Below are positions 16,740-25,889 of a DNA stretch of 64,000 bases, one piece after another. The stretch is from NCBI GenBank assembly GCA_964502095.1, contig CAZCUF010000007.1, positions 1 through 64,000 on the forward strand, given 5' to 3'. Made by a program: the position numbers and the translations under genes. The notes beneath the pieces are model-generated. The model saw nothing but the letters and a program-made list of their open reading frames with translations. It was not told where the DNA came from and made no database searches. This stretch comes from JACPVF01 sp964502095 (GTDB taxonomy: Bacteria > Chloroflexota > Anaerolineae > Anaerolineales > Villigracilaceae). Numbering within the stretch: the first letter of the stretch is position 1; every line of letters starts with the position of its first letter.

Positions 16740-17363
16740 ATGACGATACTTGCGATTCGTTCCGCGCGCCCGGAAGATGAAACGCTGGCTGTGGCTGTTT
16801 TGCGCAGTTCGATGGGCGGCCTGGCCGATTATCTTTACAGCGGCGACGCGCGTCGTTCGGTGGAGGCATACATCGGCGCGATGTATCGCATGGGCGGACA
16901 TCGCTTTTCATGGGAACTTTCGTTTACCGGCGAAGCCGATGGAGAACCGGTCGGTTTTTTACTGAGTTATCCGGGACGCCTGCTTAATGGTTTGCAATTG
17001 GCGCTGATCGCCAAACTGCCCGCGTTGTATGGCTGGCCCGGCGCCCTGCGCGTGATCGGACGTTTACTGCCGCTGGTCAATGCGCCCGAAGCCAAAGCCG
17101 ATGAATATTACATCAGCAATGTGGGCATCCTGCCTGAGCATCAGGGACGTTCGTATGGCACGCAATTGATGAACTTCGCCGAGACGAAAGCGCGCGAGGC
17201 CGGTCTTTCCAAATGCTCGCTTTCGGTGGATGAACACAACGACCGCGCCGTGCGATTGTACGAATGGCTTGGATATAAAATTGTTTTCGATAAACATTTC
17301 AAAGGCAAGGTGGCCAAACAGGAAAGCGGCTATTATCGCATGGTAAAAGAACTGACTCCGTAA
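16740..17363 (+). CDS. GNAT-family N-acetyltransferase
   Basis: This 207-residue protein has the acetyl-CoA binding pattern VGILPEHQGRSYGTQLMN (Q/R-x-x-G-x-G/A type) and the C-terminal NDRAVRLYEWLGYKIV of GNAT enzymes. I chose the ATG at 16740, directly after the DUF952 stop. The longer frame from 16512 would overlap that gene almost entirely. Substrate unknown. It lies within the glycosyltransferase operon. Confidence 0.82.
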   Translation: MTILAIRSARPEDETLAVAVLRSSMGGLADYLYSGDARRSVEAYIGAMYRMGGHRFSWELSFTGEADGEPVGFLLSYPGRLLNGLQLALIAKLPALYGWPGALRVIGRLLPLVNAPEAKADEYYISNVGILPEHQGRSYGTQLMNFAETKAREAGLSKCSLSVDEHNDRAVRLYEWLGYKIVFDKHFKGKVAKQESGYYRMVKELTP

Positions 17364-17387
17364 TCACTGATCGGACGTGAACTTTTC

Positions 17388-19850
17388 ATGATCGCAATTC
17401 TCTCCTGGTATCTGCTCATCTCCCTGCTCGGCTGGCTGACTTTTCCGCTGGCGTATTATCTCTTCCCCGCGCTCGCCGACCGCGGCTACACATTGGCGCG
17501 CGCCGCGGGCTTGTTGATTTGGGGCTTCATCTTCTGGTGGATGGCCTCGCTGGGACTGGCGCGCAACGATCTCAGCGGACTTTTGTTCGCGCTGATTCTC
17601 AGCGCGGGGCTGAGTGTTTGGGCCTGGCTTCATCGTCGGCGCGAAATTGCGGACTGGCTCAAAGTCAACCTGCGCCTCGTCATTTCAGCGGAACTGATCT
17701 TCCTGTTTGCGTTTTTGTTCATGGCTTATGTGCGCGCCGCCAATCCCGATATCGTCGGCACGGAAAAGCCGATGGAACTGGCTTTCATCAACGCCATTTT
17801 GCGCTCGCCCACGTTTCCTCCGCACGATCCGTGGCTTTCGGGCTTTGCCATTTCCTATTATTACTTCGGTTATGTGCTGACCACCATGCTGGCGCGCATG
17901 ACCGCCGTGCCAGGGACGTTGGCGTTCAACCTCATGCTGGCGCTGATCTTCGCGCTGGCCGCCCTCGGCGCGTATGGAATTTTATATAACCTGCTGGCGG
18001 CTTTCTTCCCGCGCAAAAACGGACGAACCGCTTCCCGATCACTGCCTGTGCTTGGGCCGTTGTTTCTGCTGATCGTTTCCAACCTCGAAGGCTTTCTGGA
18101 AGTTCTGCATCAGCGCGGCCTCTTCTGGCATTTCACTGCCGATGGCGCCGCCACATCCTCATTCTGGACCTGGCTCGATTTGCAGGAATTGAGCCAACCG
18201 CCCAGCCTGCCTCTGCATTGGATTCCCGACCGTTACTGGTGGTGGTGGCGCGCCTCGCGCATCGTGCAGGATTACTCCCTCCAGCATAACTTTCAGGAGA
18301 TCATTGACGAATTTCCGTTCTTCTCCTTCCTGCTCGGCGATTTGCATCCGCACATTCTTTCCATCCCGTTCGTTTTGCTGGCCGTCTCGGTGGCGTTGAA
18401 TCTTTTCCTCGGCGGTTGGCGCGGCGAACTGCATTTGCCCGGCGTGCATTTGGAGATCAGCGCGCCCGGCTTTATCTTCGCGGCGTTGGTGATCGGCGGG
18501 CTGGCTTTCCTCAACGTGTGGGATATTCTGGTTGGGGCCGCGCTGGTGGTCTTTGCCTACATTCTGTTCCGCGTGCGCGGCGGCGGCTGGAACTGGTCCC
18601 GCCTCGAGGAATTGTTCTCGTTCGGCCTGCCGCTGATCTTCGCCGCGCTTTTGCTATACCTGCCTTTTTATATCGGTTTTTCCTCGCAGGCAGGCGGCCT
18701 TCTGCCCAACCTCGTCAACCCCACGCGCGGCTCGGCCTTGTGGATCATGTTTGCGCCGTTATGGATTCCGCTCTTCGCGTTTTTGATCTACCTCCTGTTC
18801 AACGTGCGCGGACGCTGGCGCCCGGCTCTTATTCTGACCGTGAGCCTGCCGCTCGTGCTATGGATATTATCCTGGCTGTTGGGCATCGCCATTCAATTCG
18901 TCAACCCGGATGCGGCGCAGCAATTTCTCGCCGCCGAAGGCGTGACCTCGCTTGCGGCGCTGTTCAACGCGGCGCTGACGCGCAGGCTGGCCGCTATTGG
19001 CGGACTGCTTTCGCTGTTGGCTTTGCTGGCCTTTGCGTTGAATTATTTCTTCAGCGAACACAGCGAAGATTCTCGAGCGGGGGAACCGGATGAATCCCGC
19101 GATTCCGCGCCGTTCGATTTCAAACCGATTCCTTTCGTGGCTCTAATGATCGCGCTGGGTGCGTTATTGGTCATCGGCCCGGACTTCCTCTATCTGCGCG
19201 ACTTGTTCGGTTACCGCATCAACACAGTCTTCAAGTTCTATTACGAAGCATGGATCTTATGGAGTCTGGCCGCGGCTTTCGGCGCGGCAGTACTGCTCCG
19301 CTCTCTGCGCGGCACATGGAGCTGGCTCTTCCGCATTGCAATGTTTATTCTGCTGTTCGTCTCGCTGACTTATCCCGCCTTGAGCCTTCCGAATAAGACT
19401 AACGGCTTCAGCCCGATCAACGGTTTTACGCTAAACGATTTCGACCGCGTCCGCCGCGAGAGCCCGGATGAGGCGGCGGCCATGCAATGGTTAAACGGAG
19501 CCAGTTACGGGGTGGTGATGGAAGCGGTGGGCGGCAGTTACAGCGGTTACGCGCGCATGTCCACGTATTCCGGCCTTCCGGCTGTGCTCGGCTGGGCCTG
19601 GCATGAAGCCCAATGGCGCGGCAGTTTCGCACCGCAGGGCACGCGCCAGGACGATATCAAGACTCTCTACACCACCACCGATTGGCCAACCGCGCAGGCC
19701 GTTTTGCAAAAATATAATGTGCGCTATGTGGTGGTCGGCGACTTGGAGCGCGCCGCCTACCCAGTGCATGACGAAAAGTTCAAGGCCAATCTTGCGCAGG
19801 TCTTTCAGCAGGGCAGTGTGACGATCTACGCGGTGCAGAACGATCCGTAG
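17388..19850 (+). CDS. YYY (DUF2298) membrane protein, stand-alone
   Basis: This 820-residue, highly hydrophobic protein has the motif region GFAISYYYFGYVL near residue 156, the hallmark of the Chloroflexi/archaeal YYY family. The order of landmarks (PMELAFINAILRS before YYY; DEFPFFSFLLGDLHPH; YRINTVFKFYYEAW; GWAWHEAQWR near the end) parallels the C-terminal half of the 1616-residue protein, so the two are paralogues. It probably belongs to the GT-C-like superfamily with an exported C-terminal end. The exact reaction is unknown. It ends the plus-strand operon before the minus-strand island. Confidence 0.8.
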   Translation: MIAILSWYLLISLLGWLTFPLAYYLFPALADRGYTLARAAGLLIWGFIFWWMASLGLARNDLSGLLFALILSAGLSVWAWLHRRREIADWLKVNLRLVISAELIFLFAFLFMAYVRAANPDIVGTEKPMELAFINAILRSPTFPPHDPWLSGFAISYYYFGYVLTTMLARMTAVPGTLAFNLMLALIFALAALGAYGILYNLLAAFFPRKNGRTASRSLPVLGPLFLLIVSNLEGFLEVLHQRGLFWHFTADGAATSSFWTWLDLQELSQPPSLPLHWIPDRYWWWWRASRIVQDYSLQHNFQEIIDEFPFFSFLLGDLHPHILSIPFVLLAVSVALNLFLGGWRGELHLPGVHLEISAPGFIFAALVIGGLAFLNVWDILVGAALVVFAYILFRVRGGGWNWSRLEELFSFGLPLIFAALLLYLPFYIGFSSQAGGLLPNLVNPTRGSALWIMFAPLWIPLFAFLIYLLFNVRGRWRPALILTVSLPLVLWILSWLLGIAIQFVNPDAAQQFLAAEGVTSLAALFNAALTRRLAAIGGLLSLLALLAFALNYFFSEHSEDSRAGEPDESRDSAPFDFKPIPFVALMIALGALLVIGPDFLYLRDLFGYRINTVFKFYYEAWILWSLAAAFGAAVLLRSLRGTWSWLFRIAMFILLFVSLTYPALSLPNKTNGFSPINGFTLNDFDRVRRESPDEAAAMQWLNGASYGVVMEAVGGSYSGYARMSTYSGLPAVLGWAWHEAQWRGSFAPQGTRQDDIKTLYTTTDWPTAQAVLQKYNVRYVVVGDLERAAYPVHDEKFKANLAQVFQQGSVTIYAVQNDP

Positions 19851-19948
19851 CCGTAGGCTCCATTGACTTGGGCTGTGCGTCAGGAATCAAATGCTGGCAT
19901 TGTTTGCCAATTTTTGATTTACTGCTAATAACTGGTTTTATAAACAAA

Positions 19949-19982
19949 GCAATAAGGAGGCTGTAATTTGCCTCCTTATTGC
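19949..19982. terminator. Bidirectional terminator
   Basis: The perfect 13-bp inverted repeat GCAATAAGGAGGC / GCCTCCTTATTGC has an 8-nt loop. It lies between the plus-strand envelope operon and the minus-strand island, and is A/T-rich at the outer ends of both arms. It probably ends transcription from both sides. Confidence 0.65.
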
Positions 19983-20018
19983 CGATTTCCCCAGGACACC
20001 TTCTTTCCGCGCTATTAA

Positions 20019-20564
20019 TTATCTGCGCCGCAAAGCGATGATTGCTCTCAACTCTGCTTCGGTTACTTGAATTGATACAACTCGTTTGGACTTGTCCTTC
20101 TCTGTAGATTTTAGGCTGTAACGATTATGACCATTTCGATAGATCGCGTAACTGAGCGCCAGGGAAACGGGCAAGATCGGTAAAAATATCGCAAACATGA
20201 CGGATTGAGATGAAACTTTCCTCAGGCCTCCAACTATAACGTTAATTTTCTTTGATACATCAAGTTGTCTTTGTATGTTTGCGTTTTGTTCCTTCAAGCC
20301 CCGGATTTCGCCTTGATAATCCTTTACCTGATCACGTAGCGATCGAATCTCTTGGTCTTTTTGAACAAGTTGTTGCGATAAAGAAGTGTTTTCGGAATTT
20401 GCTTTGTCAAGCCGATCTTGCATTTCTTTATTGGCCACTAAAGCCCGATTTAATTGCTCTCGTGTCCGGTTTAGGGATTGCTGTACATTAATGTTGTTGG
20501 AGAGCAGATAACCCAGGGCGATCCAGGACGCGACCAGAAAGACTAAAACCGATCCAATACGCAT
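20019..20564 (-). CDS. Membrane-anchored coiled-coil protein
   Basis: This 181-residue protein has an N-terminal hydrophobic segment (about residues 4-22), then a long coiled coil rich in E, K, Q and N with heptad spacing (about 28-107). A second hydrophobic hairpin follows (about 120-142), then a basic C-terminal tail ending in EAELRAIIALRRR. No enzymatic motif is seen and the family is not recognised. It lies downstream of the response regulator but is separated by a terminator, so it probably has its own promoter. Confidence 0.6.
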   Translation of the reverse strand: MRIGSVLVFLVASWIALGYLLSNNINVQQSLNRTREQLNRALVANKEMQDRLDKANSENTSLSQQLVQKDQEIRSLRDQVKDYQGEIRGLKEQNANIQRQLDVSKKINVIVGGLRKVSSQSVMFAIFLPILPVSLALSYAIYRNGHNRYSLKSTEKDKSKRVVSIQVTEAELRAIIALRRR

Positions 20565-20691
20565 GGCACACTCTCCTTTTCATTTGGCTCTATAACCTTG
20601 TTGCCGATCAGAGTTTTGATAAAGAGCTGACATTAATTTATCAAATTTGCAGGGAGTGCACATCTTTCAAAATAAGTATTTATTGAAACCA

Positions 20692-20719
20692 AAAAGGAGC
20701 ATGTTTATATGCTCCTTTT
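20692..20719 (-). terminator. Terminator of the kinase/regulator operon
   Basis: The perfect 11-bp stem AAAAGGAGCAT / ATGCTCCTTTT has a 6-nt loop. On the minus strand it ends in a run of T, about 50 nt after the stop of the LuxR-type regulator. Confidence 0.75.
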
Positions 20720-20765
20720 GGATTATGATGCAATTAGGCACTGGAACAATGATATCAATATAAAA

Positions 20766-21374
20766 TCACAGCATTCCTTTTTCGCGGGAAATCGAAACTG
20801 CTTGCGTGCGATTTTTGGCATTAAGTTTTTCCAATATACTCTTGACGTGATTCTTTGCGGTCGTGGGGGCTATTCCGAGTAATTTCGCAATCTCTTTATC
20901 ACTATGGCCTTTTTCAATAAGCTCTAGGACTTCTAATTCGCGATCTGTGAGATTTTCATATGTTGGTATCGGAAGAGGCATGGGAACTGCACTGTCCGGT
21001 TTGGCTGCTAGTGCACGAATTTCGTTCAATAGCTGTTCCCGAGTAAAAGTCTTTTCCAAAACCGAATCTGCGCCTGCTCGCCGTGCATCTGGGATCAGTC
21101 TTTCATAAGCAGTCACTGCTATTATCTTGATATCATTTCCATGTTTTTGCTTTATTTCGCGAATCGCCTGCCAGCCTGCAGTGTCATCGCCGAACCAAAG
21201 CAAGTCTATTAGTAGAATATCTGGTTTTAAACTGCCGGCTTTTTCCACCGTCGAGGCCGGAGTATCGGCGGCTCCTAAAATGTCAATGTCGCCCGCTGTT
21301 TCCAGTATTTTCTTCCAACCCTCTCGGGCAATAAGAGTATCATCGGCCAGTAGAATTTTAATTTTGGCGTTCAT
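20766..21374 (-). CDS. NarL/LuxR-type response regulator
   Basis: This 202-residue regulator has a receiver domain (KIKILLADDTLIAREGW, phospho-acceptor in DILLIDLLW, conserved lysine in DSVLEKTF). A C-terminal LuxR-type helix-turn-helix follows (LTDRELEVLELIEKGHSDKEIAKLLGI). The ATG at 21374 is used because AAGGAAG precedes it and it puts the receiver at the N-terminus. A longer open frame to 21497 overlaps the kinase. It lies 29 nt downstream of a GAF histidine kinase of matching NarX/DegS type, so the two form a pair. Targets are unknown. Confidence 0.85.
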   Translation of the reverse strand: MNAKIKILLADDTLIAREGWKKILETAGDIDILGAADTPASTVEKAGSLKPDILLIDLLWFGDDTAGWQAIREIKQKHGNDIKIIAVTAYERLIPDARRAGADSVLEKTFTREQLLNEIRALAAKPDSAVPMPLPIPTYENLTDRELEVLELIEKGHSDKEIAKLLGIAPTTAKNHVKSILEKLNAKNRTQAVSISREKGML

Positions 21375-21403
21375 TGTTCTTCCTTTCATCCGATCGATAG
21401 AGT

Positions 21404-24400
21404 CTACTTCTTTGATTCTGAAGTTAGAGTCAATAAGACTTTCGTTCCCGCGTTGGGGTTTGTAACAATTTGGTACCTTGCTTTCATTTCGCCCCAACGG
21501 TTAATTTTCTCTTCCAATTGCCTCATCGTATCCATTCCAAACCCCGGAGGATTGTTTTCTCGATCAAAGCCCCTTCCTGTATCGATAATCGCAAGTGTTA
21601 ACCCGTCGTAGTCTTGTCTCACTTTTAGCTTGATTTCGATTTTAGGGTCTTCTATGATTCCTGAATGTTGCAAGGCGTTTGAGAAGGCGAGCGACGCAAA
21701 TCTGATGATTGTGTTTCTGATCTTTATGGGCACCTCAAGATCCTCCGGGCAATCAAATGTTATTCGTAATAACCTTTTATCATATTTTGGCGTCGTTCGG
21801 TTAGTCCAAACAGACAGTGTTTCTTCAAGAGCCTGCTTGAAAGTGGGCGCTTCGAGCGATTTGTCCAGAAAATTGGTGTGCAATGCCTTTAGCTCTTGAA
21901 CAAAGGTCAGCGCATGTTGCCTGAGTTGTTTTACTAACTCGCGAACCTTCTCGTAATCATTAATTTCGAACCATGGTTCTAAGGCCTCAATCCAACTTAC
22001 AATTCCCGAGTGATGCCAGTTGATTAGATCGTGGATGTCCTCGGCCAATCCGGTACGTTCATATTCCTTAATATCCTGATAAAGGCCAATAACCTCCAGA
22101 GCTCTTGCAAATTCGCCGGCCAGCCTTTTCAAGCGCGTTTCGTCATCTTCATCGAAATCTTTAGATCCAGCAACGCTTTTTTTGTTTTCGAGTGTCAACG
22201 CTCCAATTACATGTTCATCTTTGTCTTTTATGGGCGTAAGTATCAACGATCGACAAATTCCGCTGTTCAAATATTTCAGATGGTCCTCCTCTCCTGCCCA
22301 GGCTGAATGTTGTTTAAAAGAGTCGCCGTTGAAACGAAGCGTCTCCCCGGTGACGACCACCCAGGACGTTAAACCTGCGCCCGGTTTATCAGAAATCGGT
22401 TTACGACGGCCAATGTAACCTATATCTGCCAGATAATTTGAGTGGGTAAGTTCAATATCGTTTCCTCGGACCAGGTATAAGGAGCAACCCTCAGCGCTTA
22501 ATAGTTTTGCTCCTGCTTGCACTACGACTTCGCTTATGGCAGGGATATCACGACACTTTGCGAGTTCTTGACTGATAGTATCGATAAAAGATTGCGCCCT
22601 GCGCCGTTGATCTTCCAACCGTCTACGCGACCTGCTAAGTTCGATTACCCAACTTGCAAAATTTGCAAAAACCCCGATCAATTCGAGAAGTTGTTTATTG
22701 GGTTCTGTCCCATTGTTTGGCAGATCTAAGGTCAAGATGCCGATCGATCTTCCTGATGAATCCAAAAGCGGAGTGATTAATGCGTCGTAGATATCCCATC
22801 TCGACTTTGCGCGAGTATTTCTTCGAGGTTTGAAGAAATATTCATCCACGAATTTATTCCAGTTTGGCGTATCTCGTTTGATTAAATAAGAACTTTCGGC
22901 TTTGAAAGCCGGTTTCAAGAATGGATCCAATTCCCTCATCGGCAGGTTCATGACAAGCTTTTTCTTTGTTCGTTCTGTGATGCCTGTAATGGCTATTGTT
23001 TGCAGTTCATCTTCTTTTGTGCGAATGCGTATGCGGGCGATTTTGAATCCTAGTAAGCGGGCTGCGGCATCGGTTATTTGTTTGCAAATTGTCTCCTCCG
23101 AGGCATCCATATCGAAAGAACTAATTTGCTCTAAAATCTTACGAAGAGCCCCTCCTTGTTCGCGCCATGCCTGAAAATCTCGAATTTTTGCAATGGCTTT
23201 GGATGCTTCGGTTGAAAGATAGGTCAGTGCAGATTCATCATCCAGATTGAATGCCGGAATCTTGGAGCTTTCAAGGCTCAACGTTCCGTATAGTTCACCT
23301 TCATCGGGATCGAACAGCGGGGCTACAAGGAGAGATTTTATATCCTCCTGAGGACTCAACTTGACAAACCAGGGATGGTGCTCCACATCATTTACCAGGA
23401 TTGTATCTCTCAATTCAAGTGCATGTCCCGCAATTCCGTATCCCAGGCGCAGGTCTGGATCGGTTTTCTTTAGTTTAGGGCCTAACCAAGTAAATAATCT
23501 CGGAGTAGAATCGAGAGAAAGCGTATAGACGGGGGTTAGAGAATCGTCCAAAGGGTAATACTGATGAAGAGTAAGTTTTTCGGCATGCGATATTTGTTGA
23601 TGCGCCTCCTCAAGAAGGGTGTGAATTACTTCATCCTCCGTATCCGCCGACACGAATTTCTCACCGGCCTCCTTGTTTCGCGATTCGCGGAGAATAACCT
23701 CCCTGTGTTCAATGCAATTTTCGATTGAATTGCTCACTTGTAAAGAGAACTCCTTCAGCCTGGCCTTTGAAAGTTTTTCAAATCCTCCCGGATTATTATG
23801 CGCTACATTTATCACCCCCATTATCTGGCCTGCACGATTGTATAAAGGCTCGGCCAGTACGGATCTGGGCTGCGCCTCGAAGAATTTGTTATAAACAGTC
23901 TTGTCGTTAAAAGTTTCCGTCAGGTCGGGGCTGTCGAATGCCTTCCCGTGAACCAGAACAAAACATTTTTTTGCCAGATTTTCTATCGAGTATCCCATCT
24001 TCAGGTTGAAATTGAATAGAACGTGGCCAATATATCTTTTGGTGCGCGGATTAATGATTATGATCAAACCGCGTTGGGCTTGAGTAATGCCAACTGCTTT
24101 TGATAGAATATCAGTCAAGAGCTTTTGTAGATCCAGTGTATGGTGCAGCCCCTCGGCCATTGTCGTTATTTGATTCGAAACTTGATAGACTCTCCTTCGA
24201 AAATATTCAAAAAGTATGCTGATACTTACTATTAAGAATGCGTACACAAGAAATTCAACAGACCCCAAACGAAGCCCGAAAAAAGTTAGATAGCCGCTAA
24301 GATAAATGACGATAATTGAGAGTAATGGGACGACAAACTTAAGCCACTTTTTTTCCGAAAAATAAACAAGTGTAGCTAGAATGGGTATGAAGTATGCAAA

Positions 24401-24766
24401 TACCAATAAGTATCTTTCGGCTGGCGCAATAATAAATAACGAGGAAATTGCAATGAAATTCGCGCCAATTCTCACTCCCCTAAACCATGACGTTTCGTAA
24501 AGCTCAGTTGATTGTTTGCGGAAAATCTCCAGCAAAATCATATAAGCGGAATAGAACATTCCCCATATGATTACCCTGTTATGTTCTTGCCCATTGAAAT
24601 TCTCGAATGTTACCAGGTAGATAACAAAAAACAAGAGGACGATGCCCGAATACCGGACAAAGTATCGGACAGGCTCTGCAAAACGTTGATCCATATTTGC
24701 AAGAAAACTTCTGGCTATCTTACTTGCCCCTACTTCGATGTTGATTTTCTTAGCCGTCATATCCAT
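21404..24766 (-). CDS. Multi-GAF NarX/DegS-type sensor histidine kinase
   Basis: This 1120-residue kinase has about six N-terminal membrane helices (to about residue 190), then several GAF-like domains in series (about 210-350, 370-545, 560-720 and 740-890). The C-terminal kinase core has a phospho-acceptor histidine at about 912 in LAEDIHDLINWH, an N box in FSNALQHS and a G box in IIDTGRGFDRE. The dimerisation part is HisKA_3-like but divergent. AAAGGA precedes the start; the ATG two codons later is an equal candidate. The AT-rich sequence differs from the chromosomal core. The signal sensed cannot be predicted. Confidence 0.83.
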   Translation of the reverse strand: MDMTAKKINIEVGASKIARSFLANMDQRFAEPVRYFVRYSGIVLLFFVIYLVTFENFNGQEHNRVIIWGMFYSAYMILLEIFRKQSTELYETSWFRGVRIGANFIAISSLFIIAPAERYLLVFAYFIPILATLVYFSEKKWLKFVVPLLSIIVIYLSGYLTFFGLRLGSVEFLVYAFLIVSISILFEYFRRRVYQVSNQITTMAEGLHHTLDLQKLLTDILSKAVGITQAQRGLIIIINPRTKRYIGHVLFNFNLKMGYSIENLAKKCFVLVHGKAFDSPDLTETFNDKTVYNKFFEAQPRSVLAEPLYNRAGQIMGVINVAHNNPGGFEKLSKARLKEFSLQVSNSIENCIEHREVILRESRNKEAGEKFVSADTEDEVIHTLLEEAHQQISHAEKLTLHQYYPLDDSLTPVYTLSLDSTPRLFTWLGPKLKKTDPDLRLGYGIAGHALELRDTILVNDVEHHPWFVKLSPQEDIKSLLVAPLFDPDEGELYGTLSLESSKIPAFNLDDESALTYLSTEASKAIAKIRDFQAWREQGGALRKILEQISSFDMDASEETICKQITDAAARLLGFKIARIRIRTKEDELQTIAITGITERTKKKLVMNLPMRELDPFLKPAFKAESSYLIKRDTPNWNKFVDEYFFKPRRNTRAKSRWDIYDALITPLLDSSGRSIGILTLDLPNNGTEPNKQLLELIGVFANFASWVIELSRSRRRLEDQRRRAQSFIDTISQELAKCRDIPAISEVVVQAGAKLLSAEGCSLYLVRGNDIELTHSNYLADIGYIGRRKPISDKPGAGLTSWVVVTGETLRFNGDSFKQHSAWAGEEDHLKYLNSGICRSLILTPIKDKDEHVIGALTLENKKSVAGSKDFDEDDETRLKRLAGEFARALEVIGLYQDIKEYERTGLAEDIHDLINWHHSGIVSWIEALEPWFEINDYEKVRELVKQLRQHALTFVQELKALHTNFLDKSLEAPTFKQALEETLSVWTNRTTPKYDKRLLRITFDCPEDLEVPIKIRNTIIRFASLAFSNALQHSGIIEDPKIEIKLKVRQDYDGLTLAIIDTGRGFDRENNPPGFGMDTMRQLEEKINRWGEMKARYQIVTNPNAGTKVLLTLTSESKK

Positions 24767-24910
24767 TTTTCCTTTGAGGATAAGATAGAAGCCTTTGAAT
24801 TCTCATCTATTTTGACGAATCTTCCAAGATGCATATGGTCTACTTCTAAAGAGCCATAAGAACTATTCCCGGATAATTCTTTTGCATTATCGGAGATTTC
24901 GTGATTCCGG

Positions 24911-25849
24911 CTAAATTGATGCGTCGGCTATTAATTTCTGATAAAAGTCTTTGAGCCGGCAGGCGGGATTAACTCCCCCCGCCTTGTATTCGAGTGATTC
25001 TTGGAGTCTTTCATCATCGAGAAGCAGAATCGCCTTTCTCTCATTTTCAAAGAGCGACACGGTGAGCGGATAGAGCGCTTTTTCATCGAAGTCCCTGCCA
25101 ACGATCAGGCCGAACGTGCCGTGTAATTCGCCCAAATATCTGCCAAGCGTCGAAATTGCCGCGGGGGCGATGCGGGTGTTGTAAAGATCGGCGGTAACGT
25201 ATTTCGCGCCATGACTTTGCCGCGCATCGATCCAGAATTCGTCGAATCGTTTTTCTTCGGGGCCGCTTCCCGGCGCCTCGACCCCGGCCTGATTTCTAAA
25301 TAACAGTCTTTGAGGAGGTTGTACCGGGCCGGTGTTCGGGATTCCGATGTTCTCGGGATTAACCAGATCGGGGTGGTAGAGAAGCTGTAGAATCTCCCGC
25401 GCCGCGTCATAATACTCGTTCCGGTTTAACTCATTTCGTTCGGCGTTCAATAATTTGGAAAGATATTCCTCGCACAATCGTTTGGCGTCGGCGCTAAGCG
25501 CCCGAACCCAGGTGACCAGATGATGATCGTCGAAAGGCGCGGCCGCCGCCCAATCCACATGCGCTCTATAGGCCTCCCCGACCTGCGCCTTGTTTTCGCA
25601 TAAGACGATTATTTTTGGAAACGTCCCCCACATTTTTCGGAGTTTCTCGGATCGAACCAGGCCCCGCTCAACGAATGAAAACCCCGTAAGAATGATCTCG
25701 GGAGCGGGAAAGTTTATTTTTATCCGTCCGATTTCTTTCGTGGCGATTTCGCCGATCACCCGAATCTGGTTTGACTTGCTTAATATCTTTTTCCATGCGT
25801 TCCGCGCCATGCTGTCATTTTCAACCAGCAGAACGCCGCTCTTTGTCAT
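24911..25849 (-). CDS. Pseudo-receiver fused to degenerate restriction-endonuclease-like domain
   Basis: This is a 312-residue protein. Residues 1-120 follow the CheY fold (GVLLVENDSMARNAWKKIL) but lack the phospho-acceptor: the expected Asp is T55 in EIILTGFSF, and the usual Lys-Pro is A104-Pro. A helical linker leads to a C-terminal domain (about 180-312). There, RFDEFWIDAR, GAKYVTADLYN and GTFGLIVGRDFD line up with Mrr/PD-(D/E)XK nuclease-like domains, yet the catalytic E-x-K becomes D-L-Y. Both halves therefore look inactive or altered. It lies 40 nt after mod and completes the restriction-modification operon. A regulatory or DNA-binding role is inferred. The start is taken at 25849; the frame is open to 25900. 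Confidence 0.6.
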   Translation of the reverse strand: MTKSGVLLVENDSMARNAWKKILSKSNQIRVIGEIATKEIGRIKINFPAPEIILTGFSFVERGLVRSEKLRKMWGTFPKIIVLCENKAQVGEAYRAHVDWAAAAPFDDHHLVTWVRALSADAKRLCEEYLSKLLNAERNELNRNEYYDAAREILQLLYHPDLVNPENIGIPNTGPVQPPQRLLFRNQAGVEAPGSGPEEKRFDEFWIDARQSHGAKYVTADLYNTRIAPAAISTLGRYLGELHGTFGLIVGRDFDEKALYPLTVSLFENERKAILLLDDERLQESLEYKAGGVNPACRLKDFYQKLIADASI

Positions 25850-25889
25850 TCGGTTTCCCGGCACAGAGGCTCTATGCGGCATCTTCCCT

